From DASRAJ01 sp035638255 (GTDB lineage Bacteria; Bacteroidota; Bacteroidia; Chitinophagales; UBA10324): a stretch of DNA of 64,000 nt. Of this stretch, positions 7,987 to 16,190 are shown piece by piece. The notes beneath the pieces are model-generated. The model was not told where the DNA came from. It saw only the letters and a program-made list of their open reading frames with translations, and searched no databases. The translations under genes were made by a program, and so were the position numbers. Positions within the stretch are counted from its first letter, which is position 1, and each line of letters starts with the position of its first letter. The stretch spans positions 19,563 to 83,562 of the forward strand of contig DASRAJ010000055.1 of assembly GCA_035638255.1 (NCBI GenBank). Direction: 5' to 3'.

Positions 7987-9108
7987 TTATCGGACTACCT
8001 CAAACTTTGCTTTCCAGTCTAAAAATATTTTTTCGAAGAAGCGATAACTCAATGCGGCCAACACAACGGTGATCGAGAATGCAATTATTGGCATGAGCAC
8101 ACTGTATTGAAAGGGAGAATGAATGCAATTCATCGCTTTCATAATTTTTATCGCGGATATAATTCCTACCTCATGAAAACAATACAAGCCGTATGTCCTT
8201 TTTCCTAACCATACAAATCCCGGTATGCGATGGAGGTTGAAAGGACGGTTTTCACTGTAGGCCTGGTCGAGAATGACCCATCCGAAACCAATCCCTAAAA
8301 TCAATCGCTCGATCACGGTAGCGAAGGTTGAATCAAAAAGGGGATGATAAAAAATGATCATTAGCAGGATGATGATGTAAATAGGAATGATCATCCGTCT
8401 TGAAAGTTTTTTAAGCCGCAGAAAGAAGGGAGTTTCGTTAACTGCTATCGAAGCAATGAAAGCGCCGATGGCAAAATCACTCATGATGCAGAGCGTGTTG
8501 AAGAAGAGCTCCTTTCCATCATTACGAAAATAAATTCTGAAACTGATACTGATAAGTATCACAATCACAAAAAGCATCCAGCGATTTTTTCTGAACAATC
8601 TGATGAGCCACGGCCATCCAATATAAAATTGCTCTTCAACGGAAACGGACCAGAGCACAGCGAGAATGGGTGAATAAGGGTATCCATATTTAAGGATGTA
8701 GAAGTTTCCCCAGAATAAATAGTATGCCAGCGGATTTGCGGTTTCGTGAAAATCATTCCCGAAAAAATTCATCAGCGGCGGAATCACGAAAAATGAAATT
8801 GTAATTACGAGCAGGTACAGCGGCCAAATGCGTAATGTTCGTCTCAAATAATATTTGACAACGCTGAATTTTCCGAGAGTTTTTTCTTCCTGCAATAATA
8901 AAAGTGATATGAGAAAGCCGGACATCACGTGCAGCAGATTGATGCCCAGGGCACCCGTCTTTGAAAAGTCACGGAGGGGCTGCATCCACGCAGGATCATC
9001 ACTTCCTGCAATCTGAACATTAAGAGCGTGCAACAAAAAAACTCCGATGGCAGCAAAGAAGCGCAGCGCATCCAGGTTCTTGAAATACGGTTTTGAAGGA
9101 GAGGTCAA
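7987..9108 (-). CDS. acyltransferase 3 family membrane protein (OafA-like)
   Basis: The 373-residue protein starts with the family signature NLDALRFFAAIGVFLLHA, whose His is the proposed catalytic residue. It continues with about ten hydrophobic segments and the motif LWSVSVEEQFYIGWPW. Members transfer acetyl or other acyl groups to sugars of surface polysaccharides or to small molecules across the inner membrane. No ATG precedes the conserved motif, so a TTG start at 9108 is used. It converges on the heme A synthase gene with 5 nt between stops. Possible targets include the exopolysaccharide made by the locus at 14-22 kb, but nothing shows this. Confidence 0.88.
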   Translation of the reverse strand: MTSPSKPYFKNLDALRFFAAIGVFLLHALNVQIAGSDDPAWMQPLRDFSKTGALGINLLHVMSGFLISLLLLQEEKTLGKFSVVKYYLRRTLRIWPLYLLVITISFFVIPPLMNFFGNDFHETANPLAYYLFWGNFYILKYGYPYSPILAVLWSVSVEEQFYIGWPWLIRLFRKNRWMLFVIVILISISFRIYFRNDGKELFFNTLCIMSDFAIGAFIASIAVNETPFFLRLKKLSRRMIIPIYIIILLMIIFYHPLFDSTFATVIERLILGIGFGWVILDQAYSENRPFNLHRIPGFVWLGKRTYGLYCFHEVGIISAIKIMKAMNCIHSPFQYSVLMPIIAFSITVVLAALSYRFFEKIFLDWKAKFEVVR

Positions 9109-9237
9109 ACTGTAGTGTCAATGATTTTCTCAATGCAAAATAAATTGACTTAATAAGACCGCAGCCTGTTTTTTTTTGAGGACCCCTAATCTCAGAGGTA
9201 ACATAGAAAAATATGACAACAGGAAAAATGAGTTGTC

Positions 9238-9245
9238 TAACTTTG
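9238..9245 (+). promoter_or_regulatory. candidate promoter of universal stress protein (TAACTTTG)
   Basis: TAACTTTG fits TAnnTTTG exactly and lies 19 nt upstream of the ATG at 9265. I see no convincing TTTG at the -33 position. Confidence 0.4.
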
Positions 9246-9264
9246 AAAAAAGAAAATCATAATC

Positions 9265-10092
9265 ATGAAAAAAATCCTCGTGGCCTTTGACAGCTCATCG
9301 TTTTCATCCGGTGCTCTTGACTATGCTTTGAATTTAGCCGCTCAGCAAAAGTCTTTAATCGTCGGTGTCTTCATTGAAGACCTGAGTTACATCGGCTACG
9401 CCACGTTGTTTGGTGAAGATTACTTTGCTTTTGATCCAAAATTATTGGAGCGGATGGAGAAAGAGTCAGAGGGAAAAATTGAGGAAAACCTGGCGGCCTT
9501 CACAGCGAAATGCCAGGCTGCAGGCGCAAACTTTAAAGCGCATCGCGATAAAGGAGTTCCGGCCAACGAATTAATTTATGAGAGCAGGTATGCCGATTTG
9601 ATCATTCTTGGGTATCAAACTTTTTTTTCAAACGTTGCCGGCGAAGCAAGCATTTTAAAAGATGTGCTCGTCGAAGCCGAATGCCCGGTAATGATTGTTC
9701 CTGATCAATACAAGCCCATTAACATCATCCTGCTCACCTTCGATGGAAAGGCCCATTCCGTTTTTGCCATCAAGCAGTTCATTCAGCTTTTTCATGAAGA
9801 ATCGTTCCAGGCACCAGCCACTCTTCTTCATATCACCAAATCAAAAGAAGAAACAATTGATGGAAGTGAATTGATGAAAGAATATCTCTCCGCACACTAT
9901 TCCAAACTGAATTACGAAACGCTGAGCGGACAGGCAGAGGAAGCGATTCTGAATTTTGCCGAGATGCAAACAAATCCATTGGTAGTGATGGGAGCATACG
10001 GAAGAAGCGGTATCTCGAGGTTTTTTTCGCGAAGCACGGCGGGGAAATTATTGAAGGATAAATCGCTGCCGATTTTTGTGGCGCACAAGTGA
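9265..10092 (+). CDS. universal stress protein with tandem UspA domains
   Basis: Two UspA domains make up 275 residues. The first begins KKILVAFDSSSFSSGALDYAL and ends in CPVMIVPD; the second begins PINIILLTFDGKAHSVFAI and ends in LPIFVAHK. The second domain keeps a GAYGRSG...STAGK stretch like the ATP-binding G2xG9xG(S/T) motif, while the first is more degenerate in that loop. Such proteins are cytosolic and respond to starvation or oxidative stress; the biochemical role is usually undefined. The stop codon overlaps a period-7 repeat array. Confidence 0.9.
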   Translation: MKKILVAFDSSSFSSGALDYALNLAAQQKSLIVGVFIEDLSYIGYATLFGEDYFAFDPKLLERMEKESEGKIEENLAAFTAKCQAAGANFKAHRDKGVPANELIYESRYADLIILGYQTFFSNVAGEASILKDVLVEAECPVMIVPDQYKPINIILLTFDGKAHSVFAIKQFIQLFHEESFQAPATLLHITKSKEETIDGSELMKEYLSAHYSKLNYETLSGQAEEAILNFAEMQTNPLVVMGAYGRSGISRFFSRSTAGKLLKDKSLPIFVAHK

Positions 10093-10118
10093 GCTATGTG
10101 GTATGAGCTATGAGTACG
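10091..10118. repeat. heptad repeat array at USP stop codon
   Basis: Four successive 7-nt units can be read as gagctat, gtggtat, gagctat and gagtacg. The first overlaps the TGA stop of the universal stress protein gene. This is one of several period-7 arrays in the window that sit at ORF edges. Confidence 0.55.
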
Positions 10119-10128
10119 TGCGGGATAT

Positions 10129-10746
10129 TCAAAAAGGTTGAGTCGCAACTTCAGTGAGGAAGGATTTGATCTCTGTTTCAGAGGGAGAGGGAATAAGAAA
10201 TTCCACAGGTTCAGAATCATCTAAGTTTTTGAAGTATGATAGCTGCTCTCTAAGCAATCGTTCATTGAAAAAATCCCCAAACAAATCATTTGCTTTTGCT
10301 GCAATTTGCATAATTGAAAAATGATCCTTCAAAATAAAAAAGAGATCAACATAATCTTTCCATTTCCCTCTGCCACCCAAAGCAAATGCTTTCATCGCTG
10401 CCAGCGAAAGCAGATCAGGCATCCGAATCGAGGATTCAAAATGTAGCGGTGAAGGGATTGGAAAGTCAAAGTGAAAGAAGGTAAGCTTAACTGACTTGAT
10501 AATATAATGTGTCTGCTCAGAGTCTTGATATCCGGTCTTGGTTTCCTTTGGAAAAGCCCTGTAAATAGTTTTTGATATCTCAATGCTGTTGACTCGCTTT
10601 TGAGTGAATAAGTCAAAATCAATTGATCTGCGATGACCAAGTTGCAAGGCAATCGCTGTTCCGCCAACCAAGTAATAGTTACGGGAGAATTTCCTGATTA
10701 AGGGTAGCAACTTGATTTGATCGTCTGTTAGAATATTGCGGTGCAT
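10129..10746 (-). CDS. AbiEii/AbiGii-type nucleotidyltransferase toxin
   Basis: The 205-residue protein has the minimal nucleotidyltransferase signature of the AbiEii family: YLVGGTAIALQLGHRRSIDFDLFT near residues 26-50, with the Gly-Gly turn and the D-x-D pair, then DLLSLAAMKAFALGGRGKWKDYVDLFFI near 110-140. Known members (AbiEii, MenT) transfer nucleotides to tRNA and act as toxins in phage defence or persistence. The ORF begins inside the upstream partner gene, overlapping it by 68 nt in another frame, so expression is tightly linked. Substrate and activity are not shown here. Confidence 0.85.
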   Translation of the reverse strand: MHRNILTDDQIKLLPLIRKFSRNYYLVGGTAIALQLGHRRSIDFDLFTQKRVNSIEISKTIYRAFPKETKTGYQDSEQTHYIIKSVKLTFFHFDFPIPSPLHFESSIRMPDLLSLAAMKAFALGGRGKWKDYVDLFFILKDHFSIMQIAAKANDLFGDFFNERLLREQLSYFKNLDDSEPVEFLIPSPSETEIKSFLTEVATQPF

Positions 10747-11023
10747 GGCGGTTAAAGTACAACTCGAAAAAATTTTTTGTCAACGGAAAATAGTTGATCC
10801 TTCTTCCCGGTGCAGTTTGCTCTCTGAAGATTTTCGCCACATGCTTTACTCCAAGCAATTCTAAAAGTTCCTTCACCATTTTTTCATTCCCGTAATTCAG
10901 AATGAATTCCACGAGCACTTCATGTGAGATATTTTCTTTCGCATCAGGGCGTATGTACCAGAACAGATCAGCGTTTTTTCTGATGAATTCTTTCACTTTC
11001 GCAGAATTTGCCTGCTTCTTCAT
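10679..11023 (-). CDS. partner (putative antitoxin) of AbiEii-type gene, DUF6922-like
   Basis: This 114-residue protein is transcribed ahead of, and overlaps, the nucleotidyltransferase gene. It reads KVKEFIRKNADLFWYI, then VLVEFILNYGNEKMVKELLELLG, then a tail with PLTKNFFELYF. This FW...YG...FF-LYF pattern resembles small partners of AbiEii-type toxins in Bacteroidota (DUF6922-like, from memory). It is not the winged-helix AbiEi antitoxin of classical AbiE systems. The antitoxin role is inferred from order and overlap. The C-terminal 30 residues are encoded in the region shared with the toxin gene. Confidence 0.6.
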   Translation of the reverse strand: MKKQANSAKVKEFIRKNADLFWYIRPDAKENISHEVLVEFILNYGNEKMVKELLELLGVKHVAKIFREQTAPGRRINYFPLTKNFFELYFNRHAPQYSNRRSNQVATLNQEILP

Positions 11024-11077
11024 TATGATGTTAAGTTACGAATTTTCATTGGCAAGAAAAAATCTGTTCTTCAATTT

Positions 11078-12601
11078 TTACGGTTCAAGCCTGCCATACA
11101 TTCGTGGGAAAGGAATGGTCTCGCGCACATGCGGAAGCTTGCAAACCCACGCAACCAATCGTTCCAAACCCAACCCAAAACCTGAATGAGGAACGGAGCC
11201 ATATCGTCGCAAATCGAGGTACCATTCAAAAGCGCTCATTGGCAGTTGGTGCTCGATGATTTTTTCTTTGAGAAGATTGATGTCGGTTTCACGCTCACCG
11301 CCGCCTACAATTTCTCCGTAACCTTCCGGTGCAAGAACATCAACACCCTTTGCCCAGCGCGGATCTTTGTCTCTCTTGAGATAGAATGCTTTTACTTCAT
11401 GAGGCCAGTTGTAAACTAAGATGGGAGTATCGAACAAACGTGTGATTACCGTTTCGTCGCTGCCGCCGAAATCACTTCCGAATTCAAAATTCTTCGCTGA
11501 AGAAATCCAGAGGGGAATGTTGCGCTCATCTTCTTCCAAATCCTTCAACTCATTTTTCAACTGATCAATCTTTGTTTGGTTGAAGGTGACTTCGCCTTTC
11601 TTCATCGAAGGGTTTTTAATCTTCTCCTCGCGATCTGAAATTTCTTTTTTTACTTCAACCATTTTCAATTGCACCCGCTTCAATTCTTCTTCGAGAGATG
11701 CAATCGAATTTTTTCCATTTACTTCCTGCTCACCTTTGATGATCCTAACGGCTTCTTCATACGTGAGTCGGGGAAATTTCGCATTCACGATATTTTCGAA
11801 AAGGGAAGTGTCTCTGCCAATCAGTTGAAATTCATTCTTGCACTCGAGCAGCAATGTTCGGATGATGTGCTTGAGCATGGATTCAATCAGATCCATGTTC
11901 ATATCGAGATCAAAAAATGCCATCTCCGGTTCGATCATCCAGAATTCTGAAAGATGCCTTCGCGTTTTTGATTTCTCAGCACGGAACGTGGGACCGAACG
12001 TGTAAATCTTTCCCATCGCCATTGCCATTGCTTCGCCATAGAGTTGTCCGCTTTGTGAGAGATAAGCGGGCTTGCCATAGAAATCTGTTTCGAACAAAGT
12101 ACTCGTTCCTTCCACTGCATTGCCGGTGAAAATCGGCGCATCCATCTGTACAAAACCTTCTTCACGAAAAAACTGATGGATAGAAAAAATGATGGCGTTT
12201 CGAACGCGCATGATTGCCCACTGGCGTTGTGAGCGCAGCCACAGGTGGCGATTGTCCATAAGAAAATCTACACCGTGTTCTTTCTTCGAGATCGGATATT
12301 CTTCGGCGATGCTGATGATCTCCACTTTTGTTGCGCGCACCTCATAGCCGCCGATTTGCCGCTCATCTTTCACAACCGTTCCCGTAATGCTGCACGAGCT
12401 TTCCATAGTAAGTTTTCCTGCATTCTCAAAATCTTCAGGTGAAACACTTTTCTCATCTACCACGCATTGACAATATCCCGTTCCATCACGAAGGATGATG
12501 AAGTACAAGCCTTTTCCGCTGCGCTTGTTGGAGTTCCAGCCTTGCAGCATTACTTGTTGTCCTTCGTACTTTGACAGTTCAGCGATAGAAACTGTTGCCA
12601 T
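11078..12601 (-). CDS. asnS: asparaginyl-tRNA synthetase
   Basis: The 507-residue class IIb synthetase starts with an OB-fold anticodon-binding domain (EGQQVMLQGWNSNKRSGKGL) and continues with the class II core: HLWLRSQRQWAIMRVRNAI, MDAPIFTGNAVEGTSTLFE (motif 2 region), FGPTFRAEKSKTRRHLSEFWMIEPE and the C-terminal motif 3 GFGLGLERLVAWV. A charged coiled-coil-like insertion of about 70 residues, rich in Lys and Glu (near residues 303-372), sits in the catalytic domain, as in other Bacteroidota AsnRS. It charges tRNA-Asn in the cytosol. It is divergent from trmB, and two tandem hairpin repeats lie in its leader region. Confidence 0.96.
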   Translation of the reverse strand: MATVSIAELSKYEGQQVMLQGWNSNKRSGKGLYFIILRDGTGYCQCVVDEKSVSPEDFENAGKLTMESSCSITGTVVKDERQIGGYEVRATKVEIISIAEEYPISKKEHGVDFLMDNRHLWLRSQRQWAIMRVRNAIIFSIHQFFREEGFVQMDAPIFTGNAVEGTSTLFETDFYGKPAYLSQSGQLYGEAMAMAMGKIYTFGPTFRAEKSKTRRHLSEFWMIEPEMAFFDLDMNMDLIESMLKHIIRTLLLECKNEFQLIGRDTSLFENIVNAKFPRLTYEEAVRIIKGEQEVNGKNSIASLEEELKRVQLKMVEVKKEISDREEKIKNPSMKKGEVTFNQTKIDQLKNELKDLEEDERNIPLWISSAKNFEFGSDFGGSDETVITRLFDTPILVYNWPHEVKAFYLKRDKDPRWAKGVDVLAPEGYGEIVGGGERETDINLLKEKIIEHQLPMSAFEWYLDLRRYGSVPHSGFGLGLERLVAWVCKLPHVRETIPFPRMYGRLEP

Positions 12602-12624
12602 GATTAAGAAATTTTGGTGCGCTT

Positions 12625-12707
12625 AACCGCCGTCAGGGCTAAAAGCCACTGACGGGGTTCTTGCTCTCGCTCAACCACCATCAGGGCGAAAAGCCACTGA
12701 CGGGGTT
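12625..12707. repeat. two tandem 35-nt hairpin repeats between asnS and trmB
   Basis: Copies at 12625-12659 and 12673-12707 each fold as aacc-ccgtcag-ggc / gcc-ctgacgg-ggtt around a short A-rich loop. They differ at a few positions, are separated by 13 nt, and lie between divergent genes, likely inside the asnS leader. A 13-nt piece of the same family (aaccgccgtcagg) occurs at 4929-4941 inside the cytochrome gene. Confidence 0.8.
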
Positions 12708-12807
12708 AGCTGAAGCGGCGGCGAATTTAGAGATAAAGAAATTTCCATTCTCATCAAGTGTGATTTTTCTCTTGACACTTTTCAATCTTTGCACGAAATA
12801 ATTTTCA

Positions 12808-13452
12808 TTGGGCAAGAACAAACTCAAACACCTCGCTGAACTGCAAACATTTTCCAACGTCTATCAATTGCAAAGAGATTTGAAAGGAAAATGGAATGAA
12901 ATCGCATTTCAAAATTCAAACCCGATCACTCTGGAACTGGCTTGTGGCAAGGGAGAATACACACTTGCTCTTGCAAGAAAGTTTCCTGAACGAAATTTCA
13001 TTGGCATTGACATTAAAGGTTCCCGCATCTGGCGCGGAGCAAAGACAGCACTCGAAGAAAAGATTGCCAACGTCGCTTTTCTCAGAACGTACATTGATCA
13101 TCTTGAAGAATATTTTTCCCCGGGAGAAGTCGAAGAAATCTGGATCACCTTTCCGGATCCTTACAGGGAAAAGAGCAAGGCAAGAAAGCGCCTGACTTCA
13201 GAAAAATTTCTTCCCCGCTACAAAAACATTTTAAAACAAGGGGGCATCATTCATCTGAAAACAGATGATTGGCAGTTGTATCAATTCACCCTCGAAAAAA
13301 TTTCAGAGTTCAAATGCAACATCATTTTTTCTTCTGAAGATTTGTATTCTGAAAAACTTCCGGATGAGATTCTTTCAGAAAAAACTTTTTATGAACAGCA
13401 ACATTTAGCTGAAGGAAAAACAATCAGGTACATTAAATTCACACTTGCTTAA
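12808..13452 (+). CDS. trmB: tRNA (guanine-N7-)-methyltransferase
   Basis: This 214-residue SAM-dependent enzyme makes m7G46 in tRNA. The SAM-binding stretch is ITLELACGKGEYTLALARKFPERNFIGIDIKG near residues 38-70. The family signature WITFPDPYREKSKARKRLTSEKFLPRY follows near 112-138, and HLKTDDWQLY is also typical. The TTG start at 12808 is favoured because it yields MGKNKLKHLAELQTF, the standard Bacteroidota N-terminus, and no ATG is available. It is followed after 6 nt by the alkyltransferase-like gene, so both probably form one transcript. Confidence 0.95.
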   Translation: MGKNKLKHLAELQTFSNVYQLQRDLKGKWNEIAFQNSNPITLELACGKGEYTLALARKFPERNFIGIDIKGSRIWRGAKTALEEKIANVAFLRTYIDHLEEYFSPGEVEEIWITFPDPYREKSKARKRLTSEKFLPRYKNILKQGGIIHLKTDDWQLYQFTLEKISEFKCNIIFSSEDLYSEKLPDEILSEKTFYEQQHLAEGKTIRYIKFTLA

Positions 13453-13458
13453 ACAACC

Positions 13459-13851
13459 ATGAAAGCTGAAGACAAAAATTTTTTTGAGCGCGTCTATTTT
13501 GTTGTGAGAAAAATTCCCCGCGGCAGAGTTACCAGTTATGGCGCCATTGCGAACTATCTTGGAACAGGATTATCAGCAAGGACAGTCGGCTGGGCAATGA
13601 ACAATAGTCATTCTCAAGTGCCAGCACATCGCGTGGTAAACAGGGTGGGATTGCTTACCGGCAAACATCACTTCGCAACTCCGACTCTTATGGAAGAATT
13701 GCTCGAAGCCGAAGGAGTTGAAGTGATTGATGATAAGATTCAGAACTTCAAAAAAATTTTCTGGGATCCGGCGATAGAATTTTCTTCTTCCTCAAAAGGT
13801 AAAAAGCGGACTAAGAGAACATTACCACCTAAAAAGAAAAGAAGGCGTTGA
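13459..13851 (+). CDS. alkyltransferase-like (ATL) protein with basic tail
   Basis: The 130-residue protein matches the C-terminal domain of O6-methylguanine-DNA methyltransferases: FFERVYFVVRKIPRGRVTSYGAIA, then GWAMNN and the active-site region VPAHRVVNRVG. The catalytic Cys of PCHRV is replaced by Ala (PAHRV), the hallmark of ATL proteins, which bind O6-alkylguanine and flag it for nucleotide excision repair instead of removing the alkyl group. The last 18 residues (KGKKRTKRTLPPKKKRRR) are an unusually basic extension that could add general DNA affinity. It follows trmB after 6 nt. Confidence 0.9.
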   Translation: MKAEDKNFFERVYFVVRKIPRGRVTSYGAIANYLGTGLSARTVGWAMNNSHSQVPAHRVVNRVGLLTGKHHFATPTLMEELLEAEGVEVIDDKIQNFKKIFWDPAIEFSSSSKGKKRTKRTLPPKKKRRR

Positions 13852-13913
13852 AGCCAATGTCTTGTTTGTTTCATGACACCTCAGTCGAACCATATTAGGA
13901 GAACTCCGGCCTA

Positions 13914-13937
13914 TCCTTCGACAAGCTCAGGATGACA
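13914..13937. repeat. ccttcgacaagctcaggat-type intergenic repeat
   Basis: The segment containing ccttcgacaagctcaggat, with short atcct/aggat ends, is a motif I know from many unrelated bacterial genomes as dispersed intergenic sequence. It sits in the 223-nt gap between the ATL and asnB genes. The rest of that gap has only a promoter-like site near its end. Confidence 0.5.
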
Positions 13938-14037
13938 TTCGCACTAACAAATTTTCTGAATGATTTCCTTACTGCTGCTCAACGGTAAAAAATAGCTGCC
14001 TGTAAATTTTTCAATGCTCACCCAAAAATCATCAGCC

Positions 14038-14045
14038 TATTTTTG
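14038..14045 (+). promoter_or_regulatory. candidate promoter of asnB / exopolysaccharide locus (TATTTTTG)
   Basis: TATTTTTG fits TAnnTTTG and lies 29 nt before the asnB ATG at 14075. A T-rich tract around 14007 may serve as the -33 region. Confidence 0.45.
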
Positions 14046-14074
14046 TAGCAGCGTTTAACAGACTCGAAACTCTT

Positions 14075-15961
14075 ATGTGCGGCATTGTTGGCTTAATTGC
14101 AAAGAATGAATCAGGACAGCGTTGGATGCAACATTTACATCCGGCTACTCAGAGTTTATTATTGCGCGGACCTGATGCGCAAAACTTTTTTGAGGAAGAA
14201 CACATTGGATTTGGGCATTGCCGGCTTTCCATCATTGATCTTTCTGAGACTGCCAATCAACCGATGTTCGATGAAAGTAAGAGGTACGTGATTATTTACA
14301 ACGGTGAGATTTTCAATTTTAAACCCCTGAGAAAAAATCTTGAGGAGGAAGGGATTTCATTTGTCACGAATTCTGACACGGAGGTTTTACTGCAACTCTA
14401 CATTAGGTATAAAGCCGGGATGCTTGAATTGCTGAATGGTTTTTTTGCTTTTGCGATTTATGACCGTGAAAAGCAAAGTGTTTTCATTGCACGAGATCGT
14501 TTTGGGGTGAAGCCATTGTTTTTTTATGAAGATGAAAATGTGCTCGCATTTGCTTCGGAGATGAAAGCACTGATGCGGTTCCCGATCAAAAAAGAAATGG
14601 ATTACACTTCACTCTATGAATATCTTCAATTGAATTATATAACCGGTCCTCAAACCATTTATCAATCAGTAAAAAAACTTTTGCCGGGGCATTACCTGTG
14701 GATAGAAAACGGAGAGACGAAAAATAATCAATGGTATGAACTTGAAGCACAGATAAGACAACTCCCCGAAATTTTAAATTACGAGGACGCTCAGAAGAAG
14801 TTGTTTGAACTAATGGATGATGCAGTACGGATCCGGCTGATCGCCGATGTTCCGCTCGGATCATTTTTATCAGGAGGAATTGACTCCTCCATTGTAAGCG
14901 GACTTGCTTCTTTGCATACTGATCAGCTGAAAACTTTTTCCATTGGCTACAGCGACGATGGTTTTTTTGATGAAACAGATTATGCCCGGCTCGTTGCAAA
15001 GCATTTTAAAACCGATCATACGGTATTTAGTCTTTCAAGAAATGATTTGCTTGAATCGCTCGATGATGTGTTGAATTATTTCGATGAGCCATTTGCCGAT
15101 TCATCAGCGCTTCCTGTTTACATTCTGAGCAAGCATACGCGCAAGCATGTCAAGGTGGCTTTAAGTGGTGATGGTTCTGATGAAATTTTTGGCGGCTACA
15201 TCAAACATACCGGCGACTACCGGGCGCGGCATCCGCGGTTTCCTGAGCTCATGGGTTCTTACTTTTCCCCTGTATTGAATTTTTTCCCGACGTCAAGAAA
15301 TAATTTTCTAGGAAATAAAATCCGGCAGGCACAAAAATTTTATGAGGGGATAAAGCTGAATGATCGCGACCGGTATTGGCGGTGGTGCTCAATTTCTGAT
15401 GAAGAGCAGGCAAGGCAACTTTTAATTGAACAGGTGAATCAATCCGAATTTATGGATCGTAAAAACAAGCTGACTTTTTTCAGCAACCTCATTAAAAATC
15501 TGAACGGCGTCTTGCTCAATGATGTGAAGATGGTGTTGCCCGATGATATGCTAATGAAGGTAGACAGCATGAGCATGGCGAACAGTTTGGAAGTGCGAAC
15601 ACCCTTCCTCGATTATAGGGTCGTTGAGTTTGCTTTTTCCTTTCCCCCATCATTTAAAGTTGATCGCTCTCAACGGAAAAAAATTGTCCATGATACTTTC
15701 AAAAACTTTCTTCCGAAAGAACTTTACCATCGCCCCAAGCGCGGCTTTGAAATACCGCTCCATAGTTTTCTCATACGGGAATTGAAATCTTTAGTTGAAC
15801 AAAATCTTTCTGAGAAATTTATCCGTGAACAGAATATCTTCAGTGAAGTCGCGGTAAAAAATTTGAGGTCACAACTTTTTTCAACCAATCCTGCTGACAG
15901 TGCCGCACGTATTTGGGGATTGCTTGTGTTTCAGCATTGGTGGAAACGATGGAAGCAGTAA
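14075..15961 (+). CDS. asnB: asparagine synthase (glutamine-hydrolysing)
   Basis: The 628-residue protein begins MCGIVGLIA, so Cys2 is the Ntn-type glutaminase nucleophile. The glutaminase half shows RGPDAQN, HCRLSIIDLS and YNGEIFN. The synthetase half has the PP-loop SFLSGGIDSSIVSG near residue 263 and SGDGSDEIFGGY near 367. It amidates aspartate, or a related carboxylate, using ATP and glutamine nitrogen. In Bacteroidota such long AsnB paralogues often sit in surface polysaccharide loci, and here glycosyltransferase and export genes follow, so amidation of a sugar acid is possible. Paired heptad arrays separate it from the next gene. Confidence 0.93.
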   Translation: MCGIVGLIAKNESGQRWMQHLHPATQSLLLRGPDAQNFFEEEHIGFGHCRLSIIDLSETANQPMFDESKRYVIIYNGEIFNFKPLRKNLEEEGISFVTNSDTEVLLQLYIRYKAGMLELLNGFFAFAIYDREKQSVFIARDRFGVKPLFFYEDENVLAFASEMKALMRFPIKKEMDYTSLYEYLQLNYITGPQTIYQSVKKLLPGHYLWIENGETKNNQWYELEAQIRQLPEILNYEDAQKKLFELMDDAVRIRLIADVPLGSFLSGGIDSSIVSGLASLHTDQLKTFSIGYSDDGFFDETDYARLVAKHFKTDHTVFSLSRNDLLESLDDVLNYFDEPFADSSALPVYILSKHTRKHVKVALSGDGSDEIFGGYIKHTGDYRARHPRFPELMGSYFSPVLNFFPTSRNNFLGNKIRQAQKFYEGIKLNDRDRYWRWCSISDEEQARQLLIEQVNQSEFMDRKNKLTFFSNLIKNLNGVLLNDVKMVLPDDMLMKVDSMSMANSLEVRTPFLDYRVVEFAFSFPPSFKVDRSQRKKIVHDTFKNFLPKELYHRPKRGFEIPLHSFLIRELKSLVEQNLSEKFIREQNIFSEVAVKNLRSQLFSTNPADSAARIWGLLVFQHWWKRWKQ

Positions 15962-15963
15962 TC

Positions 15964-16185
15964 AGTAGGCAATAGGCAGTAGGCAAATAACGATACACGA
16001 GTTCTCCTGATTTGATCGGGATTCACGTAACACGACTCATTGGACAATAGACAAAAACAACAAGCAATTGGGCCGATGTTTTTGTTCATAGATTTTTTTG
16101 AAAAAAAATTTCCATATCGCGAAGAATTAGTTTTGCCACTGGCTCATTTTTTCTTTTGCCTATTGCTTACTGCCTACTGCCTACT
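15964..16185. repeat. paired inverted heptad arrays without an inner gene
   Basis: The left arm (15964-15987, units such as aggcagt) and right arm (16155-16185, units such as gcctact) are inverted relative to each other. They start 2 nt after the asnB stop and end 5 nt before the next start codon. The interior of about 167 nt includes a 33-nt segment (15995-16027) that recurs at 35284-35316. No credible gene lies inside; the open frame crossing it shows no recognisable protein pattern. It resembles an emptied version of the element at 25069-25480. Confidence 0.6.
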
Positions 16186-16190
16186 AAAAC

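Noticed and set aside
13914..13937. ccttcgacaagctcaggat sequence as a regulator operator
   Set aside because: It is a widely dispersed intergenic repeat rather than a site specific to asnB.
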